Below the pieces are notes generated by a model. It had not been told where the DNA came from. It worked only from the letters and a program-made list of their open reading frames with translations, and searched no databases. From positions 434,001 through 498,000 of the forward strand of contig CAJZBQ010000002.1 of assembly GCA_914767885.1 (NCBI GenBank): 64,000 nucleotides of DNA, in the 5' to 3' direction. The translations under genes were made by a program, and so were the position numbers. The first letter of the stretch is position 1, and every line of letters starts with the position of its first letter. Below, in pieces: positions 33,692 to 44,560 of this stretch. Source of the stretch: Blepharisma stoltei. Lineage: Eukaryota; Ciliophora; Heterotrichea; Heterotrichida; Blepharismidae.

Positions 33692-36349
33692 TTATATTAC
33701 AGAAGTTTTATTAAGATGGGATGAATCTAAAAATCCTAGCTCACTTGTAATATTATTGATCTCAATCATTTTCTTTTTAAGGAAACTGCTTTTAGTTGAG
33801 GAAGGTGTTGATTTCACTGTTTTCCTTTTTCTAATTTTAGGTCGCAATTTAGGCTGTGAGAAATCACGCTTTAGAGTTGCAGTTTGATTTCTAAATGGCA
33901 TTGATTCACTTCTTTTGAGTAAAAAACTATGCGCCAAATTCTCTGAAATTTTTGGAGCTGCTTGTGGGTTAATTTCTTCCAATAAATCATCAATTTGTTT
34001 TTGCTTCATTTCTTTATGCTTAGCTGCTCTAACTGCTTTTTGGTACTGAGATAAATTTCCTTTATCTTTTAATGTATAAGTTTTATAACAATTTCGGCAC
34101 ACAGGAACTCTTTCATAAAGCCTGGGGTTCAGCATCTTCGACAATTCTTTTTCTTCATTTTTATCATCTATCATCGCTCCTCTCAAAATCATGAATTTTC
34201 CACTTTTATCTTGATCTCCAGGGATATTAAATGAGTCAGATTGAGAATCATTAATTCATTAAATTATTATAGAGAAGCTCCGGCAAGCTTGAAAAAGCGT
34301 TTCACGTCACTTGCTTCGCACCACTCCTTATTTGCCAGTCTGATTCCACAGTCTAAGGCTTGTGACCGAATGCACATATCGAAAGCTACTCTCCCTTCTG
34401 CAAGGTCCCTCGCCTGGCTACAGGTGCTAAGAGGGCAAGTTTTTATTTATATATAAGATTAAGAATCCGAAATCAAATTAGAGCAATGCTCGCCTTGACA
34501 AATGAAATTTAAATTTTTTCCTTTAAGCTGCAAACTTTTGTGAATTTTTTGCTCACATTGGAAAGCTTTTATTTTTAAAAAATAAAAATTATTGAATTCG
34601 TCTTCAGCGAAATCCAGGACTAGCTGGCTGAGCCGCTGATTTTCTTTAGATAATAGAGAGGAGTTGATTCCTTTTCTTATTTCGTGAAGCTGCTTTATAG
34701 CTTTGTCATAGCTTTTGAGGGTCTTCATCTCATATATTACTGATTTTTCAGGGTTGCTGAAATCAGTGCAATACATGTTTCTTAATTTGTTTGCAAAATA
34801 ATTAGATTAGATTAGATTAAGCCGTTCGCACTTGCAGGGCCGGGGATTTGCACCCCTACACGCTTCATCTCCCATGGTGAGGCCTCGGCGGAAACCCTCC
34901 TTGTTGCCTCAAACAAGGGATTCGCACAACGTGAGTTGTCTTTCCGAAAATCCATAAAAAATGGATTTTCTTGTCGACTGTCGGCAGAAGGTAGAACTCG
35001 AGAGCCTGGGACGTAACGCCCAGTTTCACGCTAGGGAGTTCCCGATTGGTCCAGAGGACTCTGCTGGGCTTCCCCTTTCCAACTCCCGTGCTCATCTTCC
35101 CCACAAGGAAAAAATCACCCCTGAATTTAGATTTGGGCTAGGCTCTGAACACAACTAGAATTGCTTACCTAGCATTGCTGTCCATTTCTGAAGTAGTAAA
35201 ACCTTGCCGGATATAAATAAAATATAAGTCGAGTATGTATGGCCGGAAGGCCATACCCAGATGAAGACGCCATATTTTATTTATAAAATAATTAGATAAT
35301 TGGCTTCCATCAAATGGAAAATCTTCCTCGTCTTCGTTACGAGTTACCTTTGATAAGCTGTGATAAAGTTTTTTCAATGAAATTTGAGGAGGAGAACTAG
35401 GTATTGACTCTTTTATATAAGAAATCAAATCCTCATCAGCATTTTTTTCAGCATAAATAGCACTAGATGGCTTAATTGGGACTTTAGGGGTTGATGAATG
35501 ATCTCATTTAAAATGGTCATAAAATCCCATAGAAGTATCAAGAAACTTTGATGAAAATTTTTTCGTTTTATCATCTGAGATATCATAGTCAAATTCCAAT
35601 TTTTCTAAATCTTTTGTTTTTTGATCATTTAAATGGGTCATCGATTTTATCCTCATTTCATGGGTTTTCTCATTCATTATCAATATCTCTACATTTTCTA
35701 AGGCTTTATTGTACTGCTCTTGATTCTTTACACTAACTTTTATATGATTTGTAAGAGGAACTCTATCATTTCCATACTTTTTTCTTATATCATTCACTTT
35801 GGTATAATAATAAACGCTGTCTAAAGGATTATGCTCCTTTTTTCCATCAAGTCTTTCAATATTCGTAATTTTGTACACTTTTATTTCTTTATTAGTCCAT
35901 ACGATTCTGATTTTGCACGATTTTCTCCCTTTTGGCAAAACATACCTTTGCACAATTAAATCTGTTTTATGTGCATTTTTTATTTCATATTTCAGCTCGC
36001 TTTCTCTCATTAAAATCCTATTAAATTGGCTATTAGGAGCAATAATTATGCATAAAGGGCAAACAACGCCACTATGGTTACTAAATCTCCATGTTTCCAA
36101 AATTTGTATAAGTATATCAATTTGAGGAGGTAGTAGCCTTTGCTGGACTTGGAGCACTCCTTCTTCATTTGTGTATAGCAACGTAGGACTTTCAAAGCCA
36201 TATCCAAAAATAAGTGTTTCGGGCATATTTGCATAGATTTTAGTGTGAGATGCAATTTCAGCGATTCCTTTATATGAGTGCAATCCTGTTTGTAGTAGTG
36301 AAGAAGGGTTGGAGTTTGCATCAAATTTTATTTGTTGAATTATTTCCAT
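33692..36349 (-). CDS. Unknown protein carrying at least two, probably three retroposons
   Basis: 649 residues from the first safe ATG (36349) to TAA after removing insertions at 34250 and 34808. Not recognised. The N-terminal ~280 residues look folded (GYGFESPTLLYTNEEGV, VCPLCIIIAPNSQF, CKIRIVWTNKEIKVYKITNIERLDG). The C-terminal part has CRNCYKTY, a possible zinc knuckle, and a basic tail (RPKIRKRKTVKS). The junctions rebuild DGSQLSNYFANKLRNMYCTD and CSNLISDSQSDSFNIP. The open frame continues upstream of 36349 into the third retroposon (SSPAKIKRTWISKSK); the true 5' end was not resolved. Confidence 0.7.
34250..34456. mobile_element. Retroposon in the 33692-36349 gene
   Basis: 207 bp between 11-bp repeats with one mismatch (34239-34249 and 34457-34467). 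GC-richer than its host, with an AT-rich left end (ATTAATTCATTAAATTATTA) as the probable tail. Removal restores the host frame exactly. No close relative is recognised in the window. Confidence 0.7.
34808..35284 (-). mobile_element. SINE-1 retroposon copy
   Basis: 477 bp between perfect 13-bp repeats (34795-34807 and 35285-35297). The left tail is a TAGAT tandem; the head at the right is ATAAATAAAATATGGCGTC on the minus strand. The head hairpin at 35237-35256 is GTATGGCC/GGCCATAC. Compared with the 54068 copy, one outer-stem pair also differs on both sides. Confidence 0.88.
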
Positions 36350-36437
36350 TTCTCTCTGCTTAATTACTTCTTTTCCTGATTTAGATTTGGAAATTCATGT
36401 TCTCTTGATTTTAGCAGGAGATGAAAACTGAGGAGGT

Positions 36438-36604
36438 TAGGTTAGGCTATTTCAACATTGGTGACGTAGTCACCAAATTCCTCCTATACGGAAGGTTCTA
36501 CCGCTTTTCGACTCCAAGCCAGAAGGTCTATCCCCCTTGCGGGTGCCATTTTGGTACCTTCTCTCCTCCTACCTTGCGGTTTCAGTCTTGAGTAGGCGGC
36601 TTAG
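36438..36604 (-). mobile_element. SINE-2 retroposon, 5'-truncated
   Basis: 167 bp between 13-bp repeats (36425-36437 and 36605-36617). The left tail is TTAGG tandem. The sequence matches the 3' part of the larger element at 59965-60132 (GGAGTxGAAAAGC, then GCCTAACCTA on the minus strand). Lacking the head present in the 58529 copy, it looks 5'-truncated, as reverse transcription from the tail would produce. Confidence 0.75.
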
Positions 36605-36672
36605 AAACTGAGGAGGTAGTTTGGCTTTTTCCAAGAATATCTGACACAAGATTCTTGCGATATGCAGCCATT

Positions 36673-36861
36673 TTATTGTTCTTCTATAAGTGTTACTTTG
36701 TTTAAGATTTGGCTTTCATAGTTTGGATCTGTAAAGTTTTTTCTAACATATTGGTTTGCAGGGTGGATTTTTTTGACTCACTCAATAAGTCCTAAATGTT
36801 TCTTACGAGTGTCTAGTAGAGATTCTTTTTCTTTTAGTTCTTTAATGAAATGATCAACCAT
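36673..36861 (-). CDS. Possible first exon of the preceding gene, or a separate small ORF
   Basis: 62 residues from ATG 36859-36861 (MVDHFIKELKEKESLLDTRKKHLGLIEWVKKIHPANQYVRKNF) to TAA, with one TGA Trp. A 16-nt GTAACACTTATAGAAG near the end could be an intron leading into MAAYRKNLVSDILGKSQTT. Even then, one more unexplained frame change is needed at the 36438 retroposon to reach the downstream gene. It could instead be a small independent gene. Confidence 0.4.
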
Positions 36862-37004
36862 ATATTTTTATTTTATTTTTGAATTTTTTATTAAATGAAC
36901 TCCAGAAAGCCATTGAGAAAGAGTGCTCTTCTAATAATCATGGATTGAAGATTATATATAAATAAATATATTTGTAATTAAATAATTTCTGTTTTAAAGA
37001 AATC

Positions 37005-40000
37005 ATGAGAAGAGGCAAAGTTACATCTAAAACCCCAGTGCACAGAGAAACAGAAGAAAATTCAACCTTAGAAGAGTGCGCCTCTGAAAGATTAATTGAT
37101 GATAAGCCAAGAATTCAAGTCCAAGACAGGCAGCGGGATTATAATTCAAGATTAGAATTTGAAATAAAAGAAAAAGAAAGTGCCCTAGCTGGGCTAAAAG
37201 CAGAAATAAGATCAAGACAAAGATTGATATCACAGCTATCAGATAAACCTGGAGAAACAGAAATCCAAGAAAAACTAAAACGACTTGAAGACGAAATCTA
37301 TGTAAGAGATCGGCAAATTGAAGTTTTAAATGATAGAGTTATCGTACTTGACGCCAAGGTTAAAGAATTTGGATCTCAAACTTCAAGCAGCCAGAAAGAT
37401 CAACTAATAGAAAAACTTCAAGATGAGAGGAAGAAGCTCCAAATAGAGATAGAAAATGCTGAAGAAAAAATAAGAATTGGAGAAAATGTGCTTAAGGATG
37501 AACAAAATAAATGATATAAAGAAAAAGAGCAGCTTTTATAGGAAATTCTTATATATTAGAAATGATATATAAATTTTTTTAAAAAAAAATAATTTGCAAA
37601 TTAAATAATTCCCCTTTTATTGAACAACGAAACGTTGAGCGAGTCTATTGAAGCTGGAAAAACTGAAATTCTTCAAAAAGATAGCCAATTAAACGATTTA
37701 AAGGTAGATGCTAAAAGGCTTGCAAGCATTATCAGTGAAATGTCTAAACTAAATACAGATTTAAATGAAAAATTAGATATTTTACACACTCAGCTAGATG
37801 CATCTAGTAAGGAGTCATTTCAAGCTCGTTTGAAAATTCAGCAGATGGATGAATTGCAGGGAAATTTGGAGGAGTTGACAGCAGAAAATTCTGAGTTAAA
37901 AAACAGGCTTAAAATAGTTACAAAGGAGCTAGAAATAACCCAAGCAAGCAAGGATAAATTGGAAATGCTCATATCTGATCAAGGAATAAAAATTGAAGAT
38001 ATTGAAGAAAGACTAAGAAGAGAGATAGAAAAATGTCTGCAATTGGAGCATAAGCTCCACACAACTGAGTTTTCATATCAAGGAGAACTTCAAAGCATAC
38101 AGAAAGCGTTAGAAATGACTTTAGCAGAGCTTGAAAGAGTTAAAAAACAATTGCAAGCTAGGGAAATTCAAGAAGAGCAAGAAAAAGCTGATAGGCTAAG
38201 GGAAGCTCAGACAAGCATAAGAAACCTGGAAGAAAAGCTAACTCTCCATTTTAATTAATGAAGTAATATTTAATGTTTTAATATATTTTTAGAATAAATT
38301 GATTCGCTAATATTTTATATAAAATCACTTCTGCTTATATAATTATTTAAAATTCCATATTTAATTGTATAAGGTTATTGATATGAAGTAGCGAGAGTAA
38401 GAGATGCCGAAAGAGAACATAAGTTTATGAAAGCACAAGAAGGCACTTTAAAAAGTAGAATTGAAAACTTAGAAAATGATTTAGAATCAAAAAAAAAATC
38501 CAGTGCCCTCAATGAAAATCAGCTAAACTCCAAAATAAAAGAACTTGAGGATGAATTGAAAAATAGCAAACTTACTTACTTAAAGTTTATGACGTTTAAC
38601 GTCTCCTATGGGGTGAGCTTCCCAGATCTTCCCGCCATCTCTTCCACGCACCCGGCCCGCAGGCCTCTGGGGCGACCCGCTTTGTGCACGATGATGTACT
38701 TGGAGTGGTGTTGCCGGCTTCGACTACTCATGAGTGAGCTACTTCGTTGTAACATGGGCTGCCTGCACGGAAAATCCAAAAAATGGATTTTCTGGCCGAC
38801 TCTCGGCAAAAAGGAAAACATGCAGCCTGGGAGGTAACGCCCAGTTTCACGCTAGGGAGTTGCCCGATGGGTCGTGTGGACTCTGCTGGGCTTCCCCTTT
38901 CCAACTGGCATGCCTCCTTTTCCCACGAGGGAAAAAACCATCCCTGAATTTGGACTAGGGCTAGGCTCTGTTAGCCAGAGTTGCTTACCTAGCATTGCCG
39001 TCCTTTTCTGGAATGGCAAAACCTTGCTGGATATAATTAAAATATGTGTCGAGGCTGTATGGTCGGAGACCATACCCAGACGAAGACGCCATATTTTTAA
39101 TTATGAAAAATAGCAAACAAAAAAACAATCCGAATTAAAAAAATCCCTCCAAAGCTTAGAGCTTGAATTATCCAAATCCCAAGCTCAATCCGTATCCTTA
39201 TCCCATAGAATAGAGGGTGATCTGGAATAAAATACACTGTACATTTTTACGGTCGGAAATTTTGCTGAAAGTTCCAAGTTTTTTTTTACAGAAAAATGAA
39301 CAAATGTAAAATTCAGAATTTTTTGAAAAAGTGCATTGAAGTTTTAATGATAATCTCCTAATCGTGATTACTTGGACAATCATAAATATTTTCAAATGAG
39401 AAAATCTTTAATTTAAGAAGGTAAATAGATAGTTTAAATATTAAAAATGATTGTTAAAGTTATACAGCAAAGTTCAATAATGCGTTCTCTTATTTTGCGA
39501 TTTTTATTTTTTGAAAGGTATATAATTATTATTTTTCCTGCTCTATTTTTTTTCTATTGTGCTTTTTCATGCAAAATTCCAACCATAAAAAAGCACTTAA
39601 AAAAATTTATTTAAGTTTTTCCATGCGTTTTTAAAGATTTTTTAAAAAAACTATTCGCTTATATTTATTCAAGACTTTTAATCCTAATAATTTGCTATTA
39701 AAAAGATTTTTGAGTAATAATACTTTTGTGTTATAAGTAGGAAATCTAAATACTATTCAGTTTCCCAGACTATAATTTAAAAATTTTATAGGAGTTTTTC
39801 ATGCGCAAAAATATCAATTGGCAAAGCTAAATTGCTTACCATGAGATGCAGTTTTCTGGCTTTATTTTGATAGATTATTAGAATTAGTATCAATTACAAT
39901 GTTAAAAATATTTATCCAATTCTATTTAGCTTTTTTCTTTATTCAATGCTATATATCTGGCTAAAATATTTTTTTCTAAATTTGTACTTTTTTCTGAATT

Positions 40001-40598
40001 TTATTATTTTGAGCTTTTCTTGTGAGAATTTTCAGTTACTTTGACATTAAAATTTCCTACCGTAAAAATTACAGCATATTTTATTCCAGATTACCCTAGA
40101 ATAGATGAACTCAAAAGCATGCAAGAAGTTTATATCCAAAGAAATGGACAACTAGAAGCATCTGCTAAAGCAGCAAAGCAAAAACTAGCATCATTAGAAA
40201 AAGAAAAAAGTGATTGGGAAACTTCCATGCTTCAAAAAGACGAAAAATTAAAAGAAATTTTATTCAAAATGAAAGCACAAGAAGCTGATATTTGAAACCG
40301 CGATACCGAATTATTAAGAAAAGAAGGTGAAAAAATGAAAATGTCTCAAGAAATAGAAGAATTGAAAAAGAAGCTGCAGGAGCTTCATGCGAAAATAAGA
40401 AGCATTGTAGCTGATGAACTTAAAGCAGTTAATGCGCAGCTAGAAATGAAAGATAATGAAATAGCAATTTTAAAAGATATGGTGAGAAGTCAGCAAACTC
40501 AGCTCAAACAAAAAGAAGGAGAAGTTTCAAGATATCGATCACAGCCTAAAAAAACAATAATAAAAAACCAAGACTCAGAAACGAAAAATGATGTGTAA
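37005..40598 (+). CDS. Long coiled-coil protein, interrupted four times
   Basis: About 641 residues of almost continuous coiled coil, with a short N-terminal disordered region (MRRGKVTSKTPVHRETEEN) and a basic tail (RSQPKKTIIKNQD). Removal of three TA-bounded IESs (81, 150, 891 bp) and one SINE-1 copy rebuilds KEQLLLNNETLS, EEKLARVRDAER and SLSHRIDELKSM. At the SINE junction the total is one base short: the A-run after CAAAC (39119-39125) needs one more A to read KQKKQSELKKS. Probably a homopolymer error or a true indel. A centrosomal or Golgi scaffold is plausible but unproven. Confidence 0.72.
37539..37619 (+). mobile_element. 81-bp TA-bounded IES
   Basis: TTTTAT occurs at both ends (37534-37539 and 37615-37620). 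Removing 81 bp deletes an in-frame TAG and joins KEQLL to LNNETLSES. AT-rich, with no inverted repeat beyond a few bases. Confidence 0.8.
38241..38390 (+). mobile_element. 150-bp TA-bounded IES
   Basis: TA at 38239-38240 and 38389-38390. Removal joins NLEEKL to ARVRDAEREHK and deletes several stops. Very AT-rich. Other TA pairs nearby do not restore the frame. Confidence 0.78.
38572..39104 (-). mobile_element. SINE-1 retroposon copy
   Basis: 533 bp between perfect 14-bp repeats (38558-38571 and 39105-39118). The left tail is CTTA tandem; the head is at the right. The head hairpin at 39057-39075 is GTATGGTC/GACCATAC, differing from the 54068 copy at two positions on both strands of the stem. 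Confidence 0.88.
39208..40098 (+). mobile_element. 891-bp IES with ~45-bp terminal inverted repeats
   Basis: The ends (from 39212 and back from 40096) are inverted copies: GGGTGATCTGGAATAAAATA... and its near-complement, extending through ACGGTCGGAAATTTT. TA bounds at 39206-39207 and 40097-40098 lie within a TAGAATAGA direct repeat, so the exact cut is ambiguous. The interior is very AT-rich with no credible ORF, so this is a non-autonomous transposon-like IES. Removal gives SHRIDELKS. Confidence 0.85.
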
Positions 40599-40672
40599 TA
40601 ATTAGAGAATTCTATATTTCAAGATTAAAATATTTTAAATTTGCACAATTGTTATATTTCAGGTTAAAATAT

Positions 40673-41509
40673 TTAAAACTTGCCAAAGCAGCATGCTTTT
40701 TTGCAAGGTTTATTTTTGGTACTTTTTCTTACAATATTTTCCACGCTAGGAGATTTGCTTTCTTTCAAAACTTTGTCAAGTGTGTTGCTAGGCCATTCTT
40801 TATTCGCTAATAATTCAACTATTCGTGCATGCCTCCATCTTGCTGCTACTTCAATACATGTAACTTCTTCACTTCCAATGCTTGATGTAATAAGATGATC
40901 TGCGCCGCTATCAAGTAATAACTTGACTATTCTTCTTAAAATGAAAATGAATGAAATTTGAATCATTTTTATATATAGGAACAATCGCTGACTAACATTG
41001 GTAATAATAACTACATCTTATTAGTATATATCATAATTCCCGTTCATGCTTGACAAATAAAGCGGCGTCATTCCTTGGCGGTTTCGTTTATTTAATAAAG
41101 ATAGCGGATGATTACTCATTCTTAAATACCTATACGGGTCATTTTGAATTTCTTCTTTTAAATGCTCAATATCTTCAGGGGTCCCTCTTTCAAGACAATT
41201 AAATCAGCGTTGTTCTCTTCTCAGATCATTTAATGCTACTGAATAAGCTGAAGACCCTCGCCTTTCTGACTGTATTTTTCTATATTCGTGGTCTGTTGGG
41301 ATTTTTTGAATTTCTCCTACTAGCTGTTCAGGGTCTTGACTAGAAACTACATCATGACATCTGAAAAGTGTAATAGCTCTAACTACGTTTCGAAGTAAAC
41401 TCCAATGATCTTTTCTTGGTGTAGATGTGCTTGACTGGTCATAAGGTGTTATTTCTGTGTCTTTACTTATAGAAATACTTATATTATTTTCATCCAAAGT
41501 GTTGTCCAT
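40673..41509 (-). CDS. Ankyrin-repeat protein
   Basis: 245 residues after removing a 99-bp IES. Ankyrin repeats occupy about residues 140-225: GMTPLYLSSMNGNYDIVKLLLDSGADHLITSSIG, then EVTCIEVAARWRHARIVELLAN. The N-terminal 130 residues include a Ser/Thr-rich stretch and FRCHDVVSSQDPEQLVGEIQKI. The C-terminus KKACCFGKF has adjacent cysteines that may be acylated. The IES falls exactly inside the ankyrin helix (NYDI/VKLLL), which makes the junction secure. Partner unknown. Confidence 0.82.
40930..41028 (-). mobile_element. 99-bp TA-bounded IES in the ankyrin repeat
   Basis: TA copies at 40928-40929 and 41027-41028. Removal turns a stop-containing stretch into the canonical ankyrin NGNYDIVKLLLDSGAD. 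No inverted repeat; AT-rich. Confidence 0.82.
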
Positions 41510-41919
41510 TTGTTGATATTTAATAGAATATTTATTTATATATAGAGATACAAACAGAAAATAATTATATTCTAGGATTTGCTATAGAAAAATTGAGGCA
41601 GTATTAGCAATAAAAGGTATTTGATATTTTGTTTATATTATATATAATAAATAAACTTATATAGACAAAAAAAGCTAATATGTTGCGTAGCATATATAGG
41701 CACTTTAGGTGATAAAATGGATAAAATATTATCGTAGGTTAACTGAGCCTAATCATCTAATATTTCAAAAATAAGTCTTATAATAATTTACTGGCTCATA
41801 TTTTATAATAATAAAACACTACAATTTAAATAATTTTTAAACCCAGTCAACTAATTTCAAATCTTTAGAGACTATAAGTGCTTATCATGCTTATCTCTCT
41901 AGAAGATACATAAAAAATA
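41510..41919. other. Divergent intergenic region
   Basis: About 410 bp of AT-rich DNA between divergent genes. It probably contains both promoters. No element or ORF is recognised. Confidence 0.5.
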
Positions 41920-42519
41920 ATGAAATCATCGCTTATACACTCTAATTCTACAGAAAAGTCAAATAAAAAGCGAAAAATAGCTTGGCTAGCTAATAAGCAC
42001 TTTCAAGAATGCCCAAAGCAAGAGAGGCACTTAGAAATGGGTCAAAGCAAAATTAAACGACAAATGACTTTTCCGCTGCAAACTCCGGCTTCAAGAAGTT
42101 TTTCAGTCCTCAAAAAAAGAGAAGATTTAAATTTCGTAAAAAATGAAACTAAATCAATCGAGCCACAAAAACTCCCAAAAATCTCAAGCCGCTCTCCAGA
42201 GCCATTTTCTCCAAAGCAAATTCAAATTTCTCTTTCAACAGATTCCTTTGAATCAGACTTTCAAAAATTAGAACTTCTCACAAGCAAAAACGACTTCGCA
42301 AGGCACAACTTATTATCCATCCAGCAGCAAATCATGGAATTAGGTGTTACACAAATAATCAAGGAAAGGTTTCCAGGCATAAAAGAAGACCAAAGCTACT
42401 TAAAAATTGAGGAAAACATTCCCCATAGCATTTATGATAACAAAGGCATCCACTTTATTTCCCCAAAAAAAGAACTATTCCCAGTTAGGAGAGCTTTTAA
42501 ACTTCCTCCAATATGCTAA
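41920..42519 (+). CDS. Unknown basic protein
   Basis: 199 residues, not recognised. The basic, disordered N-terminal half (KSNKKRKIAWLANKHFQECPKQE, LQTPASRSFSVLKKRE) is followed by a helical segment with IQQQIMELGVTQIIKERFPG and a C-terminus ending FPVRRAFKLPPIC. No TGA codon and no insertion. Confidence 0.65.
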   Translation: MKSSLIHSNSTEKSNKKRKIAWLANKHFQECPKQERHLEMGQSKIKRQMTFPLQTPASRSFSVLKKREDLNFVKNETKSIEPQKLPKISSRSPEPFSPKQIQISLSTDSFESDFQKLELLTSKNDFARHNLLSIQQQIMELGVTQIIKERFPGIKEDQSYLKIEENIPHSIYDNKGIHFISPKKELFPVRRAFKLPPIC

Positions 42520-42532
42520 AATTAATTTCATA

Positions 42533-42765
42533 AATTATCTTAGGTTATTCACATTCAAAATCATCAAATTGCTTGATTGTTCACTTTCCTCATGTTTTGG
42601 AAATAGTTTCCAGAACCTTAAGGTTTCATCTCCTGCTCTAGTCACAATATTTTCATGATTCGGTGACATTGAAATGGGGCAAAACTCTGCTTGAGTGTCC
42701 AGTCAGGACTCCAACTTGCTGCAGATGTGGATATTTTGCCAGCCCGGGCAATTTTATTAGAAGGC
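42533..42765 (-). pseudogene. C-terminal fragment of a Cdc20/Cdh1 (Fizzy) WD protein
   Basis: On the minus strand, LTGHSSRVL and then ISMSPNHENIVTRAGDETLRFWKLFP match the last WD repeat of Cdc20/Fizzy-related APC/C activators (TGHTSRVLxLAMSPDGxxIVTGAGDETLRFWxxF). The two halves are in different frames, separated by a one-base-type shift near 42700. Nothing upstream continues the propeller, and no IR motif is found at the end. It lies between two convergent genes. Confidence 0.6.
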
Positions 42766-42853
42766 AACTGGTGAATTTTAATAAAGTCGCACAAAAGCGA
42801 CTGAATTTTTTTAAAATCAGAAAAAAATTAGAATAATTAAAAGATAAATCCAG

Positions 42854-43435
42854 TTATTTAAATCTAGATTTCCTATTTTCTCTTGATAAACCTGAGTCAT
42901 CGACTACTTCTAGTGCAGCTTGCATGCAATTAGGACAATACCATCTTTCCGAACTATTCAACTGCCTCTCAATTTCACTATTGTGTAAGTTGATGCATTC
43001 CGGATGATACCAGTTCCCACAGAAACCTTCACATTTGAACATGATTTCTCCTTGGACATACGGTCTCTTGCAGATACAGTATAAGTCTGAGCCGTCAGTA
43101 TTCTCCACAGCTACATTTTGATTCTCATTGGTCGTTTGGGGCTTTTCGTTGAGGTTTGGAAATTGTTTTTCCTGGTACGCGAATTTATCGGGTCTGATGC
43201 TGTTCTTTTTGTGTGAAATTTCAAGATAAGCTTGGAGAGATTTTGAAAGAGTTTTGTAGTCAATACTTTTGATGTAAAATGTTTCGGGACTAAGCTCTTT
43301 TTGGAGGATGTTTTTTTGGGCAGAGGACTTGTATTTGTAGAGAATTTGGGGTTTTCCTTTGACGTGGGGTAGAGTGTGTTTCTTAGCTGGTTTTTCTTTT
43401 AGAATAGAAATGGGTGCTAAAGGCTGTTTCAGCAT
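42854..43435 (-). CDS. PHD-finger protein
   Basis: 193 residues. A C-terminal PHD finger (residues ~118-168) shows all zinc ligands: CIC...CEGFCGNWYHPEC...WYCPNC. PHD fingers usually read histone H3 tails; the aromatic W in GNWYHPEC and the acidic context after it suit H3K4me recognition, but the specific mark is not determinable. The N-terminal 115 residues are basic and featureless. No insertion. Start ATG 43433-43435. Confidence 0.85.
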   Translation of the reverse strand: MLKQPLAPISILKEKPAKKHTLPHVKGKPQILYKYKSSAQKNILQKELSPETFYIKSIDYKTLSKSLQAYLEISHKKNSIRPDKFAYQEKQFPNLNEKPQTTNENQNVAVENTDGSDLYCICKRPYVQGEIMFKCEGFCGNWYHPECINLHNSEIERQLNSSERWYCPNCMQAALEVVDDSGLSRENRKSRFK

Positions 43436-44208
43436 AAATGGTATATTTAATGATTTATCGTGGGTGTAAAAAGGTATTAATAAAAATATTATAAGAGATT
43501 TTATAATTAGTGAAGTTTGACAAATTTACTATGAAAATAAATTTGGCAACTTATAGTAAGGATATACTGACGATGATAATGCTTCTATTGATGCATTTTT
43601 TATTTTTCTTATTTTAAATTTTTCATTCAGCAGAATATGTATCTATAAAACACTATTATAATTGATTAAATTGCATTTTCAACGTAAGATTAGCTGGATA
43701 TTTATATAATAAAAAATAGAAATCCGTCAACAACACATTTATCTTATCAATGGATTTGGCGAGCAAAAATGAGAAATATGAAAAACCAATATTAATTTGG
43801 GTTATTATATATTTTCAAAAATATTAAAAATGTCAGTTAGGGATAGGTTCTAGCTCCTGGTCGATCCAGAATGGACCTATAGCCGAGCTCAGTGAGAGAA
43901 GTCCAAGCCCTTTGAAGGTCTCGACTTGAAGAGGAGAGGTCAGTGCTGAGGCTGGCACTGACTAGAGAGGTCTGGAAGGGCTAATTAACTTTAACGGTTT
44001 GACTGCTAGGCCGGCCCACCTACCGTTTTTTAGAGCTGTTAATGTAGCTGATCCTCAATAAAGACTTAGAAGCACAAACAGTGCTAGAGTAATTCATTAA
44101 AACTTAAAATTAATTATATATTCAGATTATGCAGTAAATTACGAACACTATTCTTTTCGGTATAAATATGCCTTTTGCAAATTTAATATAATAATAATCC
44201 AAAAATTA
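43436..44208. other. Intergenic, with a GC-rich island
   Basis: AT-rich except for 43838-44065, a GC-richer block (CCTGGTCGATCCAG hairpin, AGGCCGGCCCACCTACCG) that looks like the retroposons. No convincing target duplication was found. A GTTAGGGATAGG near its left edge could be a tail. No gene is seen. Confidence 0.4.
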
Positions 44209-44346
44209 TTACTCTTTCTGTATCTTAAATACGTAAGGTGCTGGATCCGCTATTAAATCTCCATATCTAATATGATCAATCATCGTTTTCTGTTCTTCTC
44301 TACTTGCTTCACATTTACTTCTTAAATTTATTTTCTCTTTACTCAT
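44209..44346 (-). CDS. Possible 45-residue protein
   Basis: An ATG-to-TAA frame encoding MSKEKINLRSKCEASREEQKTMIDHIRYGDLIADPAPYVFKIQKE. Composition resembles a real helical protein and the surrounding DNA is non-coding, but it has no recognised relatives. Confidence 0.35.
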   Translation of the reverse strand: MSKEKINLRSKCEASREEQKTMIDHIRYGDLIADPAPYVFKIQKE

Positions 44347-44560
44347 CCCTTTTAAAATATTGGAAAAATTTCCATTTTTTTTGATAAATTAGCTCCTTTA
44401 AATTAGAGCAAAATTTAAATTTATAGATGAAAAAGAGTGTTTTTGCATATAGTTTTAATATCCAAACAAAATTAGTGAATTGATAAATTTGCAAATTAAC
44501 TTGTCATATATTTTATATAATTTTTTTTTAAAAAATTACTGAAAGAGATTTTTTTCTTAC

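Noticed and set aside
36425-36450. TTAGGTTAGG as a telomere or chromosome-breakage site
   Set aside because: Only about two units; they are the tail of a SINE-2 copy bounded by a target duplication, and coding sequence continues on both sides.
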